Part shown: piece after piece, positions 45,298 through 56,342 of the stretch
Layout of the letters: each line of letters opens with the position of its first letter
Position numbering within the stretch: position 1 is the stretch's first letter
Source: Thalassia testudinum
Taxonomy: Eukaryota; Streptophyta; Magnoliopsida; Alismatales; Hydrocharitaceae
Reading direction: 5' to 3'
Length of the DNA stretch: 64,000 nucleotides
NCBI GenBank assembly: GCA_037157565.1
Contig: JAZHRO010000062.1
Location: forward strand, 7,068,001 to 7,132,000
The notes under the pieces: model-generated
What the model saw: the letters and a program-made list of their open reading frames with translations, nothing else
Told to the model about the DNA's origin: nothing
Database searches by the model: none
Made by a program: the position numbers and the translations under genes

Positions 45298-48036
45298 TGT
45301 TTTTCATGGCAAGATCAATGTTAAAATTAATGCGTCGTAGTATAGTTGAAATCGCTAGAAAACAAATGAATTTTATTACTCGAAATTGTAAATCCGAAGT
45401 TGAACACAGGGAGCAAATTGGGGTTTAAAAATCAAGAACACAACTTTCAAATTTGGATATAATATGCAATGAAAAATCAGAGTTATAATGCAAGAAATGT
45501 AAATATAGCCACAAAATATCAATGTATATGAAGAGCATAAAAAATGGACATCTGATTTTGTGAATCAGACGTCTTAAATGTATAGATGCTACAATGCTAT
45601 TTCTCTTCTTTTTCTGTCTCTGATCTCCTTCCTTCTTTCTTCTATGATTTCTTCGTGCCTTCAGTTTCTTCTTTCTTTCTTTAGCTGCTCTGGCCCTTGT
45701 CTTCTTCTTCTTCTTCTTTCTCCTTTCCTTCTGTCTCTACAACTCCTTCTTCTTGGCTTCTTCTTCTCCTTTCTTTCCTTCTCTTCAACCCTTCATCTTC
45801 TTCTCCTTCAGCCTTGCCTTAGCTTCTCTGACTTCGGCCCTCTCCTTCCTTGGCTTCTTCTTCTTCTCCTACCTATGGGAGCAAAACCTACCCCTACCCG
45901 CCCCCACGATCTCTCTTCTTCTTTCTCTCTTAGGCTCGCTCTCCTAGAGCCTTCTCGGGTAATCGAGTCAGGTATGCGTGCCCGGGACCAGGCCCACCGG
46001 CGTGCATGGTGGACGAGGAGTGCAGGCTGGTTAGGTATACGAGTCAGGGCCAGGTCCGCAGGCAGTATGTCACGGATGAGGCAGTGAGGACGAGCGGGAC
46101 CTCACCCTATGGTCAGGAGGCGATACGCCCCTGTCACTTTTACAATTTATTTCACTACGTCCGCTCCTCCACTTCCAAGGTAGGACTAAACGTCCCACGT
46201 CCCACCTTTCTTCATGAGTGCCCACAGCAGAAATCCTCCTCTGATTGCAGCAGCTATGTAGGGCGTCATTGCTAATTGCTGGGCTGAGGCTGTGCGAAAA
46301 GAGAGCCCGTGCGACCTGGGATTTGCTGCTTGGAGCGAGGAGTCCTGGAGGGGGCTCCTAAGAAAGCTCCTTTCTTGCTTTAATGGAGGCGAGCCTCTAA
46401 CCCTATTAGCAAGAAAATGACTTTGCGGCCTTGTCAGAAAGTTCAGGGAGCTTCGCCTAAACACGGCGAAGGTAGTGCAAGGGTCGGCGTGGCGTGGGGT
46501 GGCCAGAGCATGCGTGCCTAGGTTACCCTGTGTGCACGAAAGTGGGTGTGTTCGAGGGGAGTTCTGGAGGATTGGCGCGGTGAGTGGAGTGAGGGTTTAG
46601 GGTCAGTGAGGTGTGGTTGTGCTTGTGGGGTAGTTGGCGAGGCAGATGGAGGCATGGAGTGGCAGGAACACCTCGCCGAAGGTCTGGCCGGAGGTGGAGA
46701 AGGTGGTGGTGGTTGCGAGAGTCGAGGCGTGTTTGTAAGAATGAAAGATAGAAAAATGATGAGAAGGGAGAGAGGACTTAACTGAGTGAAAATAGAGGAA
46801 GGGGGATGCAAAGGAGGTGGCCAACTCATATTGCCATCACCGGAGATGAAGTACTCAGTAGGAGGAGGACAGTGACAACGAGGGGGTTGCAGGGATGTCG
46901 GCTAGTGCGGCACGATGCGAACGAAGAGGATAAAGAGAACCCTACCACTGGTATTGTGGCAATGCGACGAGAGAAAGAGAGATAGGGGTCACTGGAGCTT
47001 ACTGAGTTATTGACCGGAGGGGAAGAGAAGAAATCAAGGGTTTTTCAGGCTAATTTCAAGCTTAGAGGTTGTAGATTGATTTGGGCATGCTTTTATAGGC
47101 CCTAGCAGAAGGTCTTGTGCTTGGAAGCCAAGCTTCCAAGCATGGAAACCTCACCGGAGTTGGAAGGTCGAAGGTGACCCAAATCTCTCATGCATTCACA
47201 TGAGAGATTGGGTGCCAAATCAAGCTTCTGACTATGTTCAAACTGGAGGAGATTTCTCAGAGAATCTCCCTTTCAAATTTGAAGGGGATTCTCTGAGGAA
47301 TCAAGGAGATCTTTCCCTCGATACCATGCCAGAGTAGGATTCCCTCCGCTATAATGGTGGAGGGACCTAATTGCAAATAATGACAGGAAGTTAGGGGGGT
47401 TTCTGCAGAGGTTTTCAAAAGATATGGGAAGAAATGTAATTGGGCTGGACCTATTTGCAAAGTAGGTCAAGGTGAATTCCCCTTAGGTTCAAATTTTGGT
47501 ACAAACCTAATTTGGACCTAAGGAATCCAATGGTGAAGTTGGATTTTAGGTTTGACGACATTTGACTGGGTAATTTACACAAACACCTAATTTAGGGCAA
47601 ACATTTGACTGGGACCCCAATTTAGGTCAAAATAGATTCTAGGAGCCAAATGGAATTTTCTAAACCCTAGAGTATATTTGTCCATGAATTTTAGAGGATT
47701 TAGGTAAATTTTATCCTGACCAAAACCTTATTAAATTAAGTGAGTCTGTTTTAGGGTTACAAGAAGTCATTTAATTCCTAGAATTCACATGAACCCTTTA
47801 CTGTTTGAACCAACCCACTTTTTATTTTGTTAAGACCATTTGATCTATGTTTAGCCCATGAGAAATCCCGTTGTTGTACTACAATGGTAAAATTGCAGTT
47901 TTTACCCCTTGTTTCTTACTTTTCTTTCAGAAGGGTTATTCATTGAGTTAGGACCTCTAGTTGGTTGTGTAGGAGCTTTTGTTCTCTTTTCTGGGTCAAA
48001 ATGAGCTAGTTTAGGTCTCATGATAGTGTTCCCATA
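45298..48036 (-). repeat. 3' LTR of element 2
   Basis: The LTR is 2739 bp. Its outer edge on the plus strand is TGTTTTTCATGG beside TTGTA, and its inner edge is GTGTTCCCATA beside the G-rich tract complement (TTACCCCCATGC). A TATAAAA box is at 47091-47097 (complement), a pyrimidine tract (purine-rich on the transcribed strand) lies at about 45600-45880, and AATCAGACGTC is at 45563-45573. Confidence 0.9.
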
Positions 48037-49679
48037 TTACCCCCATGCCTAGCTTTTGCTAGTCCCTTAGCAAAATTTTAAGGTTTTAACTTCTATTCTA
48101 GACCATGAATTCTTTGATGTTCATAAATTATGATGAGTGCTCTTTTGTTTTTGATTAGGTTAGAATGCCGACAGTGGGCCTAGAGGTACTCAAGTACCAA
48201 CCAAGATCCAAACTTGACCAGCTCTAGCCTCGATCCTCCACGAAGGTTTTTAAGGCCCACAAGAATTATCCTAAGGTTCGTTGGACTCCGCGATTAAAGC
48301 ACCCTTGCTTGCAACGTATTTTAGCCTCAATTCAGTTTGCAGTGCTTTTTTTGTAAGAGAGGGGTAGAGGATTTTTTTGTTTGGAGAGTTTTCTCTCTCT
48401 TTTCTTTTTATTTCTAGCTTTGGATTGGCTTCTCAACATAGTCTGTATCGGATTCCTCATCCCCATCATCAATCCTCGAAGGGTCCCTGGCAATCGATGC
48501 TTTATGATAGCACTGCGCATGGCAACTCCTAGAACCCTGGCTTTCGAGATTTCGAGATAATCCCACCCATGGCATTCTATAGTTAAATCCAAACCCTAGC
48601 AATCGACATTTCGTGATAATGCTGCCCATGGCATCTGAACTAGCACAGGGTGCTTACGTGCCCCCAGTAGGATATGTATATATCCTAGGAGACAAGCACT
48701 GAGGAGATGATATGTTATTACGCATCTTCGAGGGGAATTTCCTGCCTCTCCAAGTCGAGAACTCGTCCAAATCAACTTGTGTTGATCGGCCGCTCCTAAT
48801 CTAGGCGAATTTTTCAGAACACTTAAACGCTTTTGCGTGATATTGATAATTATGCGCACTGAACCAAACTATGTGTGGATTGGGGTGCTTAGGTTACCGA
48901 GTCTCGCAAACCAAAGGTCAGTTGACGAGGCTGAATACTCCCTAAGCCTTAGACCTAATACTTAAGATTTTCATTTTCCTCAACCTCTTGAAGACTATCC
49001 AACTCTTAGTGGATACTTGAATTTTTAAGCCTAAGAGTCTAGCTCAAGAGGCCTAAGATCAGCGTTCCTGCTAATCTCTTTTGTGTCTCATTCAGCACTT
49101 TTTCTTTCATTTTTCTTTTTCTCGATATGGTCTAGAACTTCAGTTAATCCCTTAATTTCTTACTAATGACTGTCTCTTTTTTTTCTTTTTCATTTTGTTC
49201 TCCTTTTTTTATATTTTTCTCTTTTCCTCCTCATTTTCTCCTCATGATTTGTATGGCCTCAAAATTTTCTCTCCCCTCAGTATTTTTTGTTCTTTTTCAA
49301 GATTTTTTCATTTTTTTGGTGTTTTTTGTGATATGTGATTTTTTTGTTGAAACCTTTTCTTGTGAGATGAGTTTTCATGGTGTTTTGTACTTTCATACCC
49401 CCCATGCCTACGATTTGCAATGTCCCCATTGTAAATTAGGTGGGTTCGAATTCAGCTTAGATCATTCATTAGTATAGGTTTTGGGTGGGCGAACGAGTCG
49501 AGGTGCCTGTTGCGAACAATTTCTACACTTGGGTACGGATACCTGAGGTGGGGTTGGCTGTTCTAATGGATGAACCCTAAAGTGCAATGTGAATTTAGCA
49601 TGGGAACATCAAGAAAGGTTTCGAGCTTTTCAAGAATGACGGGTTGCCTCTCGTTAAGCACTGAGTTTTATGCCATCGG
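48037..49679 (-). other. Post-pol spacer of element 2
   Basis: This is the non-coding counterpart of 24050-25694. It holds hairpin one (49639-49654), hairpin two (49416-49433), GCATGGGGGG (49398-49407) and the LTR-edge G-rich tract (48040-48046). No envelope-like frame is visible. Confidence 0.75.
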
Positions 49680-50656
49680 TTGGGTGCAATGAGCTTAGGG
49701 AGAATGGAGGGTAAAGGATATCTCAGCCAAATTTGTATCGGTCAAGTCAATGAACGATTTGAGTCTCTGACCGTTCACGATGAAAGGTTCAAAATCATGG
49801 CTGAGTGGACTGATCTCAATGGCTCCATTTCCAAAGATTCGTCGGACAAGGTAGGGTCTGATCCATTTTAATCGTAGCTTTCCTGGGAACAGTTTAAGCT
49901 TGGCACCAAAGAGTAGGACTTTTTGACCAGGATGGAAGATCTTTCTGATATGTGCTTGTCGTGAAAGGCCTTAACCCGCTCTTCGTAAATTCATGAGTTC
50001 TCATACGCGCCATGGCGTAATTCATCGATCTCGCTCATCTAAAGCTTTTTATGGGTTCCTGCCATAGAAAGATCTAGGTTGCAGTTCTGTACTACCCAAT
50101 AGGTTTTGTGCTCTAATTTGACGGGGAGGTGACATGCCTTCCCGTACACCAATCTAAAGGGAGACATACCTAATTGGGTTTTGTGGGCGGTCCTATAAGC
50201 CCACAAAGCTTCCGGAAGTCAGGATGACCAATCCTTCCTGTCAGGTCGAACAGTAACCTGGAGGATTTTCTTGATCTCCCGATTTGATAGCTCAGCTAGA
50301 CCATTAGTTTGGGGGTGGTCAGGAGTAGATATTCGGTGTGACACCCCGTATTTGGTCATCAGTGACCTGAACTGAGCATTAGTGAAATGGGTCCCTCCAT
50401 CAGAAATTATAGCAGGTGGAATCCCAAACCATGAAAAGATGTTATAATGAATGAATTTGATAACCACTTTATGATCATTGGTTTGGGTCGGAATGGCTTC
50501 AATCCATTTGGACACGTAGTCAATAACAAGTAAAATGTACTCGAAGCCACCTGAAACAGGGAATAGTCCCATAAAATCAATCCCCCATATGTCGAAGGTT
50601 TCGCATACCAGAATCGACTGTAAAGGCATCATATCATGATGGCTCATGTTGCCCAA
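49680..50656 (-). pseudogene. Integrase of element 2, catalytic core intact
   Basis: The open stretch 50219-50656 covers the catalytic core: the first Asp in GIDFMG, the second in ISDGGTHF, and the Glu in GLAELSNRE with 35 residues between the last two. The N-terminal zinc region lies further right, at about 50657-50800, out of frame. The C-terminal domain at 49680-50218 is broken by a stop after DWSS and by later shifts, while element 1 keeps this part open. Between the two copies every integrase region survives, though not in one element. Confidence 0.85.
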
Positions 50657-50728
50657 GGTCTGGCAACGAGTACATGCCTTACAGTGATTGTACGCGTCTT
50701 TGAAAATCGTGGGCCAATAGAAGCCACA

Positions 50729-51418
50729 CTAGAGGACTTTTGCTACAATTTTATGACCTGAAAAATGTTCATCGCATGCCTGGTCATGGCAGAAAGACAA
50801 TATGTCTTGAATTTCTGCTTCCTCAACACATCGTCGAATGATCTGATCAGCACCGATGCGAAAAAGATACAGGTCTTCCCAGAAGTAGTACTTGGCATCG
50901 GAAAGCAATTTTTCCTTCTTGGCCTTCGGCCAATCAGACAGGATCTGATGTGATGCCAGGTAGTTTACTATATCAGCAACCCATGGAAGCCCTATATTGA
51001 TAGTTAAAAGGTGCTCATCAGGAAAATGTTCCGTGATGGGTCCGGAAGGGTCGATGATCTCAGAAGGAAGGTTGGACAAGTGATCAGCTACCACGTTCTG
51101 TTTTCTCGCTTTGTCGCGAATCTCAAGGTCAAATTCTTGCAAAAGTAAGATCCAGTGGATTAATTGAGGTTTCGCATCCTTCTTCGCAAGGAGATGCCTC
51201 ACAGCTGTGTTTTTCGAGTAAATAATAACACGGGAACCCAGGAGATAGGATTTGAATTTTTCCAGGGCAAATACTACGACTAGCAACTCTTTCTCAATAA
51301 CTGTGTAGTTACGTTGAGCCTCGTCAAGTGTTTTGCTAGCATAGTAGATGACCACGGGTTTCCCATCAATTTTCTGCCCAAGTACCGCTCCTATAGCGAA
51401 ATCAGAAGCACCGCACAT
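50729..51418 (-). pseudogene. RNase H and linker of element 2 with altered catalytic residues
   Basis: An open frame of 229 codons covers RNase H and the linker to integrase. The first catalytic Asp is replaced by Gly (MCGASDFA; element 1 has MCDAF), and the DH pair near the end reads KN (IIYSKNTAV; element 1 has SDHT). The frame is open but the enzyme should be dead. After the domain the frame runs into the start of the integrase zinc region (FCHDQACDEHFSGHK). Confidence 0.85.
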
Positions 51419-51619
51419 GATCTCAAAGGGTTGAGACCAATCAGGGGACTGTAGGATCGAGGCTTGGGTAACTCAGTCACAGAGGATTTCAAATGCTTGA
51501 GTGCCTTCCTTGGAGATTTCGAAAGGTACATCCTTAGAAAGCAGAGAGATCAGGGGGTGCATAATTTTCGAGAAATCAGGAATGAATCAAAGGTAAAAAT
51601 CGACGTGCCCGAGACAAGA

Positions 51620-52318
51620 TCAGATGTCCTTGATTGAGCTAGGCATTGAGAGTTTGGAAATCATATTCACCTTAGCTCGATCGACTTGGATGCCTTTTTC
51701 TGAAATATGTCCCAGAACAATTCCTTCAGGCACCATGAAATGGCTCTTTTCCCAGGAAAGAACCAGATTCACATCAATGCGCCGCTTGAGGATTTGGACC
51801 AAGTGTAGGAGACAATCGTCAAATGATTCTCTGAATACTAAAAAGTCATCCATGAAGACTTCCAAATAATCACCTACCATATCTGAGAATATGGCAAGCA
51901 TGCACCGCTGAAAAGTAGCAGGTGCATTGTAGAGATCGAACGGCATCCTTCGGAACGTGTACATCCCAAAGGGGCAGGTGAAAGTGGTCTTCTCTTGGTC
52001 CTCAGGATGGATTGCCATCTGGTTATAACTGGAGTACCCGTCCAAAAAGCAGAACCTATTTCCCACTAGTTTCTCGAGGATCTGATCAATAAACGGTAGT
52101 GGGAAATGATCCATCTTCATGGAGGAATTGAGTCTTCTATAATCAATGCAGACTCTCCACGAGTTCATCACACGGGTCGGTATGACTTCTCCGATTTCAG
52201 TCGTGATAACGGTGAGTCCTGCCTTCTTCGGCACAACCTGGATTGGACTCACCCACCGACTGCCAAAGATCGGGTAGATGATCCCTGCATCTAACCACTT
52301 AATGATCTCCTTTTTCAC
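51620..52318 (-). pseudogene. Reverse transcriptase of element 2
   Basis: An open frame of 232 codons holds all core blocks: WRVCIDYRRLN, DHFPLPFIDQ, CFLDGYSSYNQ, TTFTCPFGM, NAPATFQRC, and the catalytic FMDD (51845-51856), then VLGHISEKGIQVDRAK. A small deletion near 51700 removes a residue before SEKG. The frame starts after a stop in the finger region, so the N-terminal part (to about 52480) is in separate pieces. Confidence 0.85.
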
Positions 52319-52489
52319 GACCTCCTATAGATTAGGATTTAAAGGTCTCTACATTTCTTGGGAAGGTCGTGTGCCCTCTTCAGTGTAGATATGGTGTGTG
52401 CAGTAAGAGGGGTTGATACCAATCAAATCATCGAGAGTCCATCCAATGGCTCTACGATGTTGTTGGAGAACAATAATCAAATGGGATTC

Positions 52490-53233
52490 CTAGTCAGGTG
52501 TGAGTCTGGAGTTGATAATCACAGGAAATGTCTGATTGGAACCCAAAAAGACATACCTCAGATGGTCGAGAATAGGCTTGAGTTCCAGAATGGGGTTATC
52601 AACAGCAGCGAGCGATTCAGGGTGTGTGGCAGGAGCAAGGGAAGGAGTTATGGGTGTATCTAAGTCAGATTCAAACTCCTCTGCTTGTGGGTTTTGATCT
52701 TCTTGTGGTTGATCGGAAGTAATCAAGTTGTCCTCAATATATGGTTCATCAACCATGGCTATGATATCACATATTTGTTCTATAACACCACAATTAGTCC
52801 CATGTTGGGCCTTAAAGATGTCAATTTTCAGTGTTTGGTTCCCAAATTTCAGTTCAATTTGGCCCTCCTCACAATTTATATTAGCCCTAGCAGTGGCCAG
52901 AAAGGGCCTCCCTAGTATAATTGGTATATCCCTTGGGTTTTTAGGTGTGTCCATATCTAAGACTAGAAAATCCAGCAGGAAATAGAAATCCCGTACCCTA
53001 ACGATGACATCCTCGAGAACTCCTTTAGGTGACTTAATGAATCGGTCAGCTAACTGCAATGTCACCTCTGTCAGTTTAAGCTCAGATTCTTCAAGGTGGT
53101 CAAGGAGGAATGTAAGTATTAGGTTTATGGAGGCACCTAAATCTAATAAGGCTCTGTTAAATTGGGTATCACCAATGGTACATGAAATCAGGGGAGTACC
53201 TGGGTCGTTAGCCTTAGGTGGGAGTTTGCTCAA
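52490..53233 (-). pseudogene. Aspartic protease and linker of element 2
   Basis: This open frame of 247 codons has LLDLGASIN near residue 36 and IILGRPFL near residue 114, an acidic linker, and SNQTFPVIINSRLTPD at its end, where protease runs into the polymerase. The Gln in SNQ is CAG here and TAG in element 1. A TGA or TAG soon after LTPD ends the frame. Confidence 0.85.
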
Positions 53234-53323
53234 AATTACAGAGCTAGCTTGCTCTGACAGTATGATCAGACTCCCACTTTTGGTTCATGACTTACGCTTG
53301 GGTGTACACACATCCTTTAGAAA

Positions 53324-55231
53324 TCATGCGTAAGCCAGTACGTGGTGGATTGCATCCATCAAGGGGATGTTTATATGGACCTGTTCAAAGAGCTTGACCA
53401 GATCCTCCTCAGGAGCCACGGGTTTGTTTGTCCTCTTTCCCTTGGTCAAGGCCTCAGGAAATGGAACCTTGGTTGGTTCCTCTATAATAGGTCCAGGTTC
53501 TTGATCTGGGACAGGGGTTTCCTGGATAACTATCCTAGGGCTTGGGTTACTACCAGGCTTAGAGTGGCTTGGATAAGGTAGGTCTTGAGTTGATTTGCCA
53601 CTACGGGTTACAGAATTCAATCCTGCCTGGTTTTGGGTTGGGGTTGGTATAATAGGTGGCTGCTATTGAAATCCCACATAAGATGTGGAAGCTTCCATCC
53701 TATCGGGTGATGGAACAGAAGGGGCCTGATAAATCATGTGGGCTTGGCCCGGATTTGGGTTCATAACGCGCCTTTGGTTCGGCACGTTATTTGATTCGTT
53801 AGAGGTTGCGAAGGGAGTGTGCCAGGTTGGCAAGAATTCGCCTTCTGGGTGAGTTGATTGCAAACCTCTATGATCTCATCCTTGTGCTATTTTTGCATAT
53901 CCGCATTCGTCTTCTGAATGTCAGCCAGAGTCTGAAGGATAAGAGTCATTTGATCTACTTCGGTTGGCCCAGATTGATAGGTGGGGTTGGGCCGAGGCTG
54001 ACGCAGCTGATATGGATGAGGAGCTTATGGACGGGGTTGATATGGTGGTCTTTGATTCTGATTATTTCCCGCCCACAGGAAGTTGGGATGATTCTGCCAT
54101 CTAGGGTTATAGGTATTAGTGAATGGGCCATTCTAGATGGCATTGAGGTCCTCGCAGGTATGAGGAACCTCAGAAAAATCAAATTACAAGGTTTCAGAGT
54201 TCCCCCAATTAGAGTAGGTCGGATCGGAGTTTCCTCCGATCTTGGAGTCAGACGGGGGTGGATACAAGTCCATCCCTTGAGAAGATCGATGATAGATGTT
54301 ATGCACAGTTTCCCTCCTAAGAGGTGGCTGTGCAAACGGGTTTTGCACAGAGGTCGCTCGCTACAGATGTCGAGTCAGCTCATCCACCTTCTTCTCAATG
54401 ATAGAGACCTTATCCAACCGACTGGCCATCTGTTCCAAGTCGACAGATGCGGACAGGCCCTGCATCTCATGTGCTCCCCTCGGATTCGTCGATGCGCGGG
54501 CATTCGTCCGGTCGAATAAGCCCATGGAGTCATTATTGATAGAGTTCTCACACATTCTCGAGAATCTCCCACATATTGTCTTCATGTTGACCCATGATAT
54601 TTCCTCCATAGGTTGCATTGACGAATAAGCGGATGTCTTCACAGAGTCCCTGGTAAAAAGACTGGACTTGTTCTCATTTAGGAACTCCATGATGGGGGCA
54701 CTTTGGCATGAGATCCAAGAAACGGTCCCATGCCTCATGAAGAGGTTCTCTAGATTGTTGGGTGAAGTGTGTGATCTGGTGGCGCAAGGCATTCATCCGA
54801 CTTACTAGGAAGAACTTTTTCAAAAATTTGGATTGTAGTTCAACCCATGTGTTGATTGGACGTGTCTGAGTCTGATACCAATGAGCTGCCTTGTCCATGA
54901 GAGAGAAGGAAAACATTTTCATAAAGATATCCTGATTTTGTACATCTGACCCGAAGGTCTAGGCCAGGTGTTTGAGTTGTTTGATGTGCTGGAAGGGATC
55001 CTCGGAATTAAGCCCACGAAACTTTGGAATAGCATGAATCATGTTGGGCATGAGTTCAAGATCAGGACCTCCAGTTGGGATTTGGACTCGAGGTTCGATA
55101 GCCACCGTAGTGGGATTATAGTGATCTCGCACCATAGGATGCTGCGGCAGGTTTACAAAGTTTTGAAATAGATCATTCAGGCGCTAGAGTTGGTGTTCAA
55201 GATTGTTCTCTTCTTCAACTGGTTGTGCCAT
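53324..55231 (-). pseudogene. Athila-type gag of element 2, broken
   Basis: The start is the ATG at 55231 (MAQPVEEENNLE), which matches element 1 and lies 1.1 kb from the primer site. The core with LMDKAAHWYQ and WVELQSKFLKKFF is open at 54674-54922 and 54361-54792 in different frames. The C-terminal part ends SVTRSGK near 53610. The stop at 54674-54676 falls at the same codon as a different stop in element 1. Confidence 0.8.
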
Positions 55232-56321
55232 GATGATGGAAGGAGAATTTGGTTATGATGAATCAGAGGAGATGTCTATGTGGTGGGGTTGCTGCACAAA
55301 CACGGACGTCGAGGCTTGGCCTCGGTGGGAGTGAATCGCTAAAGGAGGTCTTAAGGATGGTCTTAAGGACTTCCTACCAAACATGCACTGATGGTTTAGA
55401 TGAGAGTAGAATGTGCTGGACCCAATCAAGACACCTAAATAATTTGGATAACTATAGAGGTTCGGAGCAGATGATACCCCTTAGTCAGAAAAGTCGTCCA
55501 CCTGAGAAATACCTGGGCAGCCAGAGAGGGAGAGTCTCATAAAGACCCCTACACGGTAGAGCATCCCCACAAGTTACAGGGTTTCCCCCACCCGACTTCT
55601 CTTGTCACTGAGATTCCAAGTAGACCAGAATGGGGACCTTGACCTCTTAAGTCTACCACTTTTATTTAAGATCAAAGGTACTTAGGATTCCACTTGAACT
55701 TTAGATGTTTTGAGTGCAAAAGTGACCTAATTTCAAGGTTGGTTGACCCAACAAGAGGTCAACTTCACCTATTTGTCCTTTGAAAGCTTTAGGTCCTTTC
55801 TTTTAGGGTTCGAGTGAAATTAAGAGCTTGACTTTTTTAGGGTTTCTCTTGAATAAGTCTTTTCAATCAAGATTTAGGCACACCTCTTTTTGGAAAAGTT
55901 GATTCTTGCTTAGAAAGATGTGTCTCTAAAACCCTAAATTGGAATCCTTAATTGGCTCTAATTTTGGTCCAATTTAGTTGCCATAAATATGGTATCTAGG
56001 GCTCAATCAAGAAGGTGGTAGCCCTAGTTACCTTAAATGGATGCATAAATCAATATTTGTTGAAATCAAAATCAGGCAACTTTGGTGACTTAGCTAAATA
56101 TGGAAATCATGTAGCCCTAAATTGATTTTTATCTTTGTTTTTCCTTTTCAGAATGAGGGGATTAAGAGAAAGGGCTAATCAGAGATTACCTGCCCCCGGT
56201 GTGGTTGTTGTGCGGCCGTCTTCTTTTAAATCTTCTCCCCTGAAACAATCACAACAAAAGAGATGTATCAAGTTAGTATTGAATCAGAAATTGTGATCAA
56301 GATTTCTAAATCGGCTGTTGC
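55232..56321 (-). other. Leader of element 2 with a conserved hairpin
   Basis: It matches the element 1 leader, including the hairpin CTAGGGCT/AGCCCTAG at 55996-56027. No real frame is present. Confidence 0.6.
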
Positions 56322-56339
56322 TCCCCGACAACAGATCCA
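56322..56339 (-). promoter_or_regulatory. Primer-binding site of element 2
   Basis: The minus strand reads TGGATCTGTTGTCGGGGA, a diverged form of the element 1 primer site at the same place beside the LTR edge. Confidence 0.65.
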
Positions 56340-56342
56340 AAA

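Noticed and set aside
46546..46785. Gly/Glu-rich frame in the element 2 3' LTR, also seen at 57586-57825
   Set aside because: The similarity is due to the two LTR copies, and the frame on the opposite strand is equally long. No domain is recognised.
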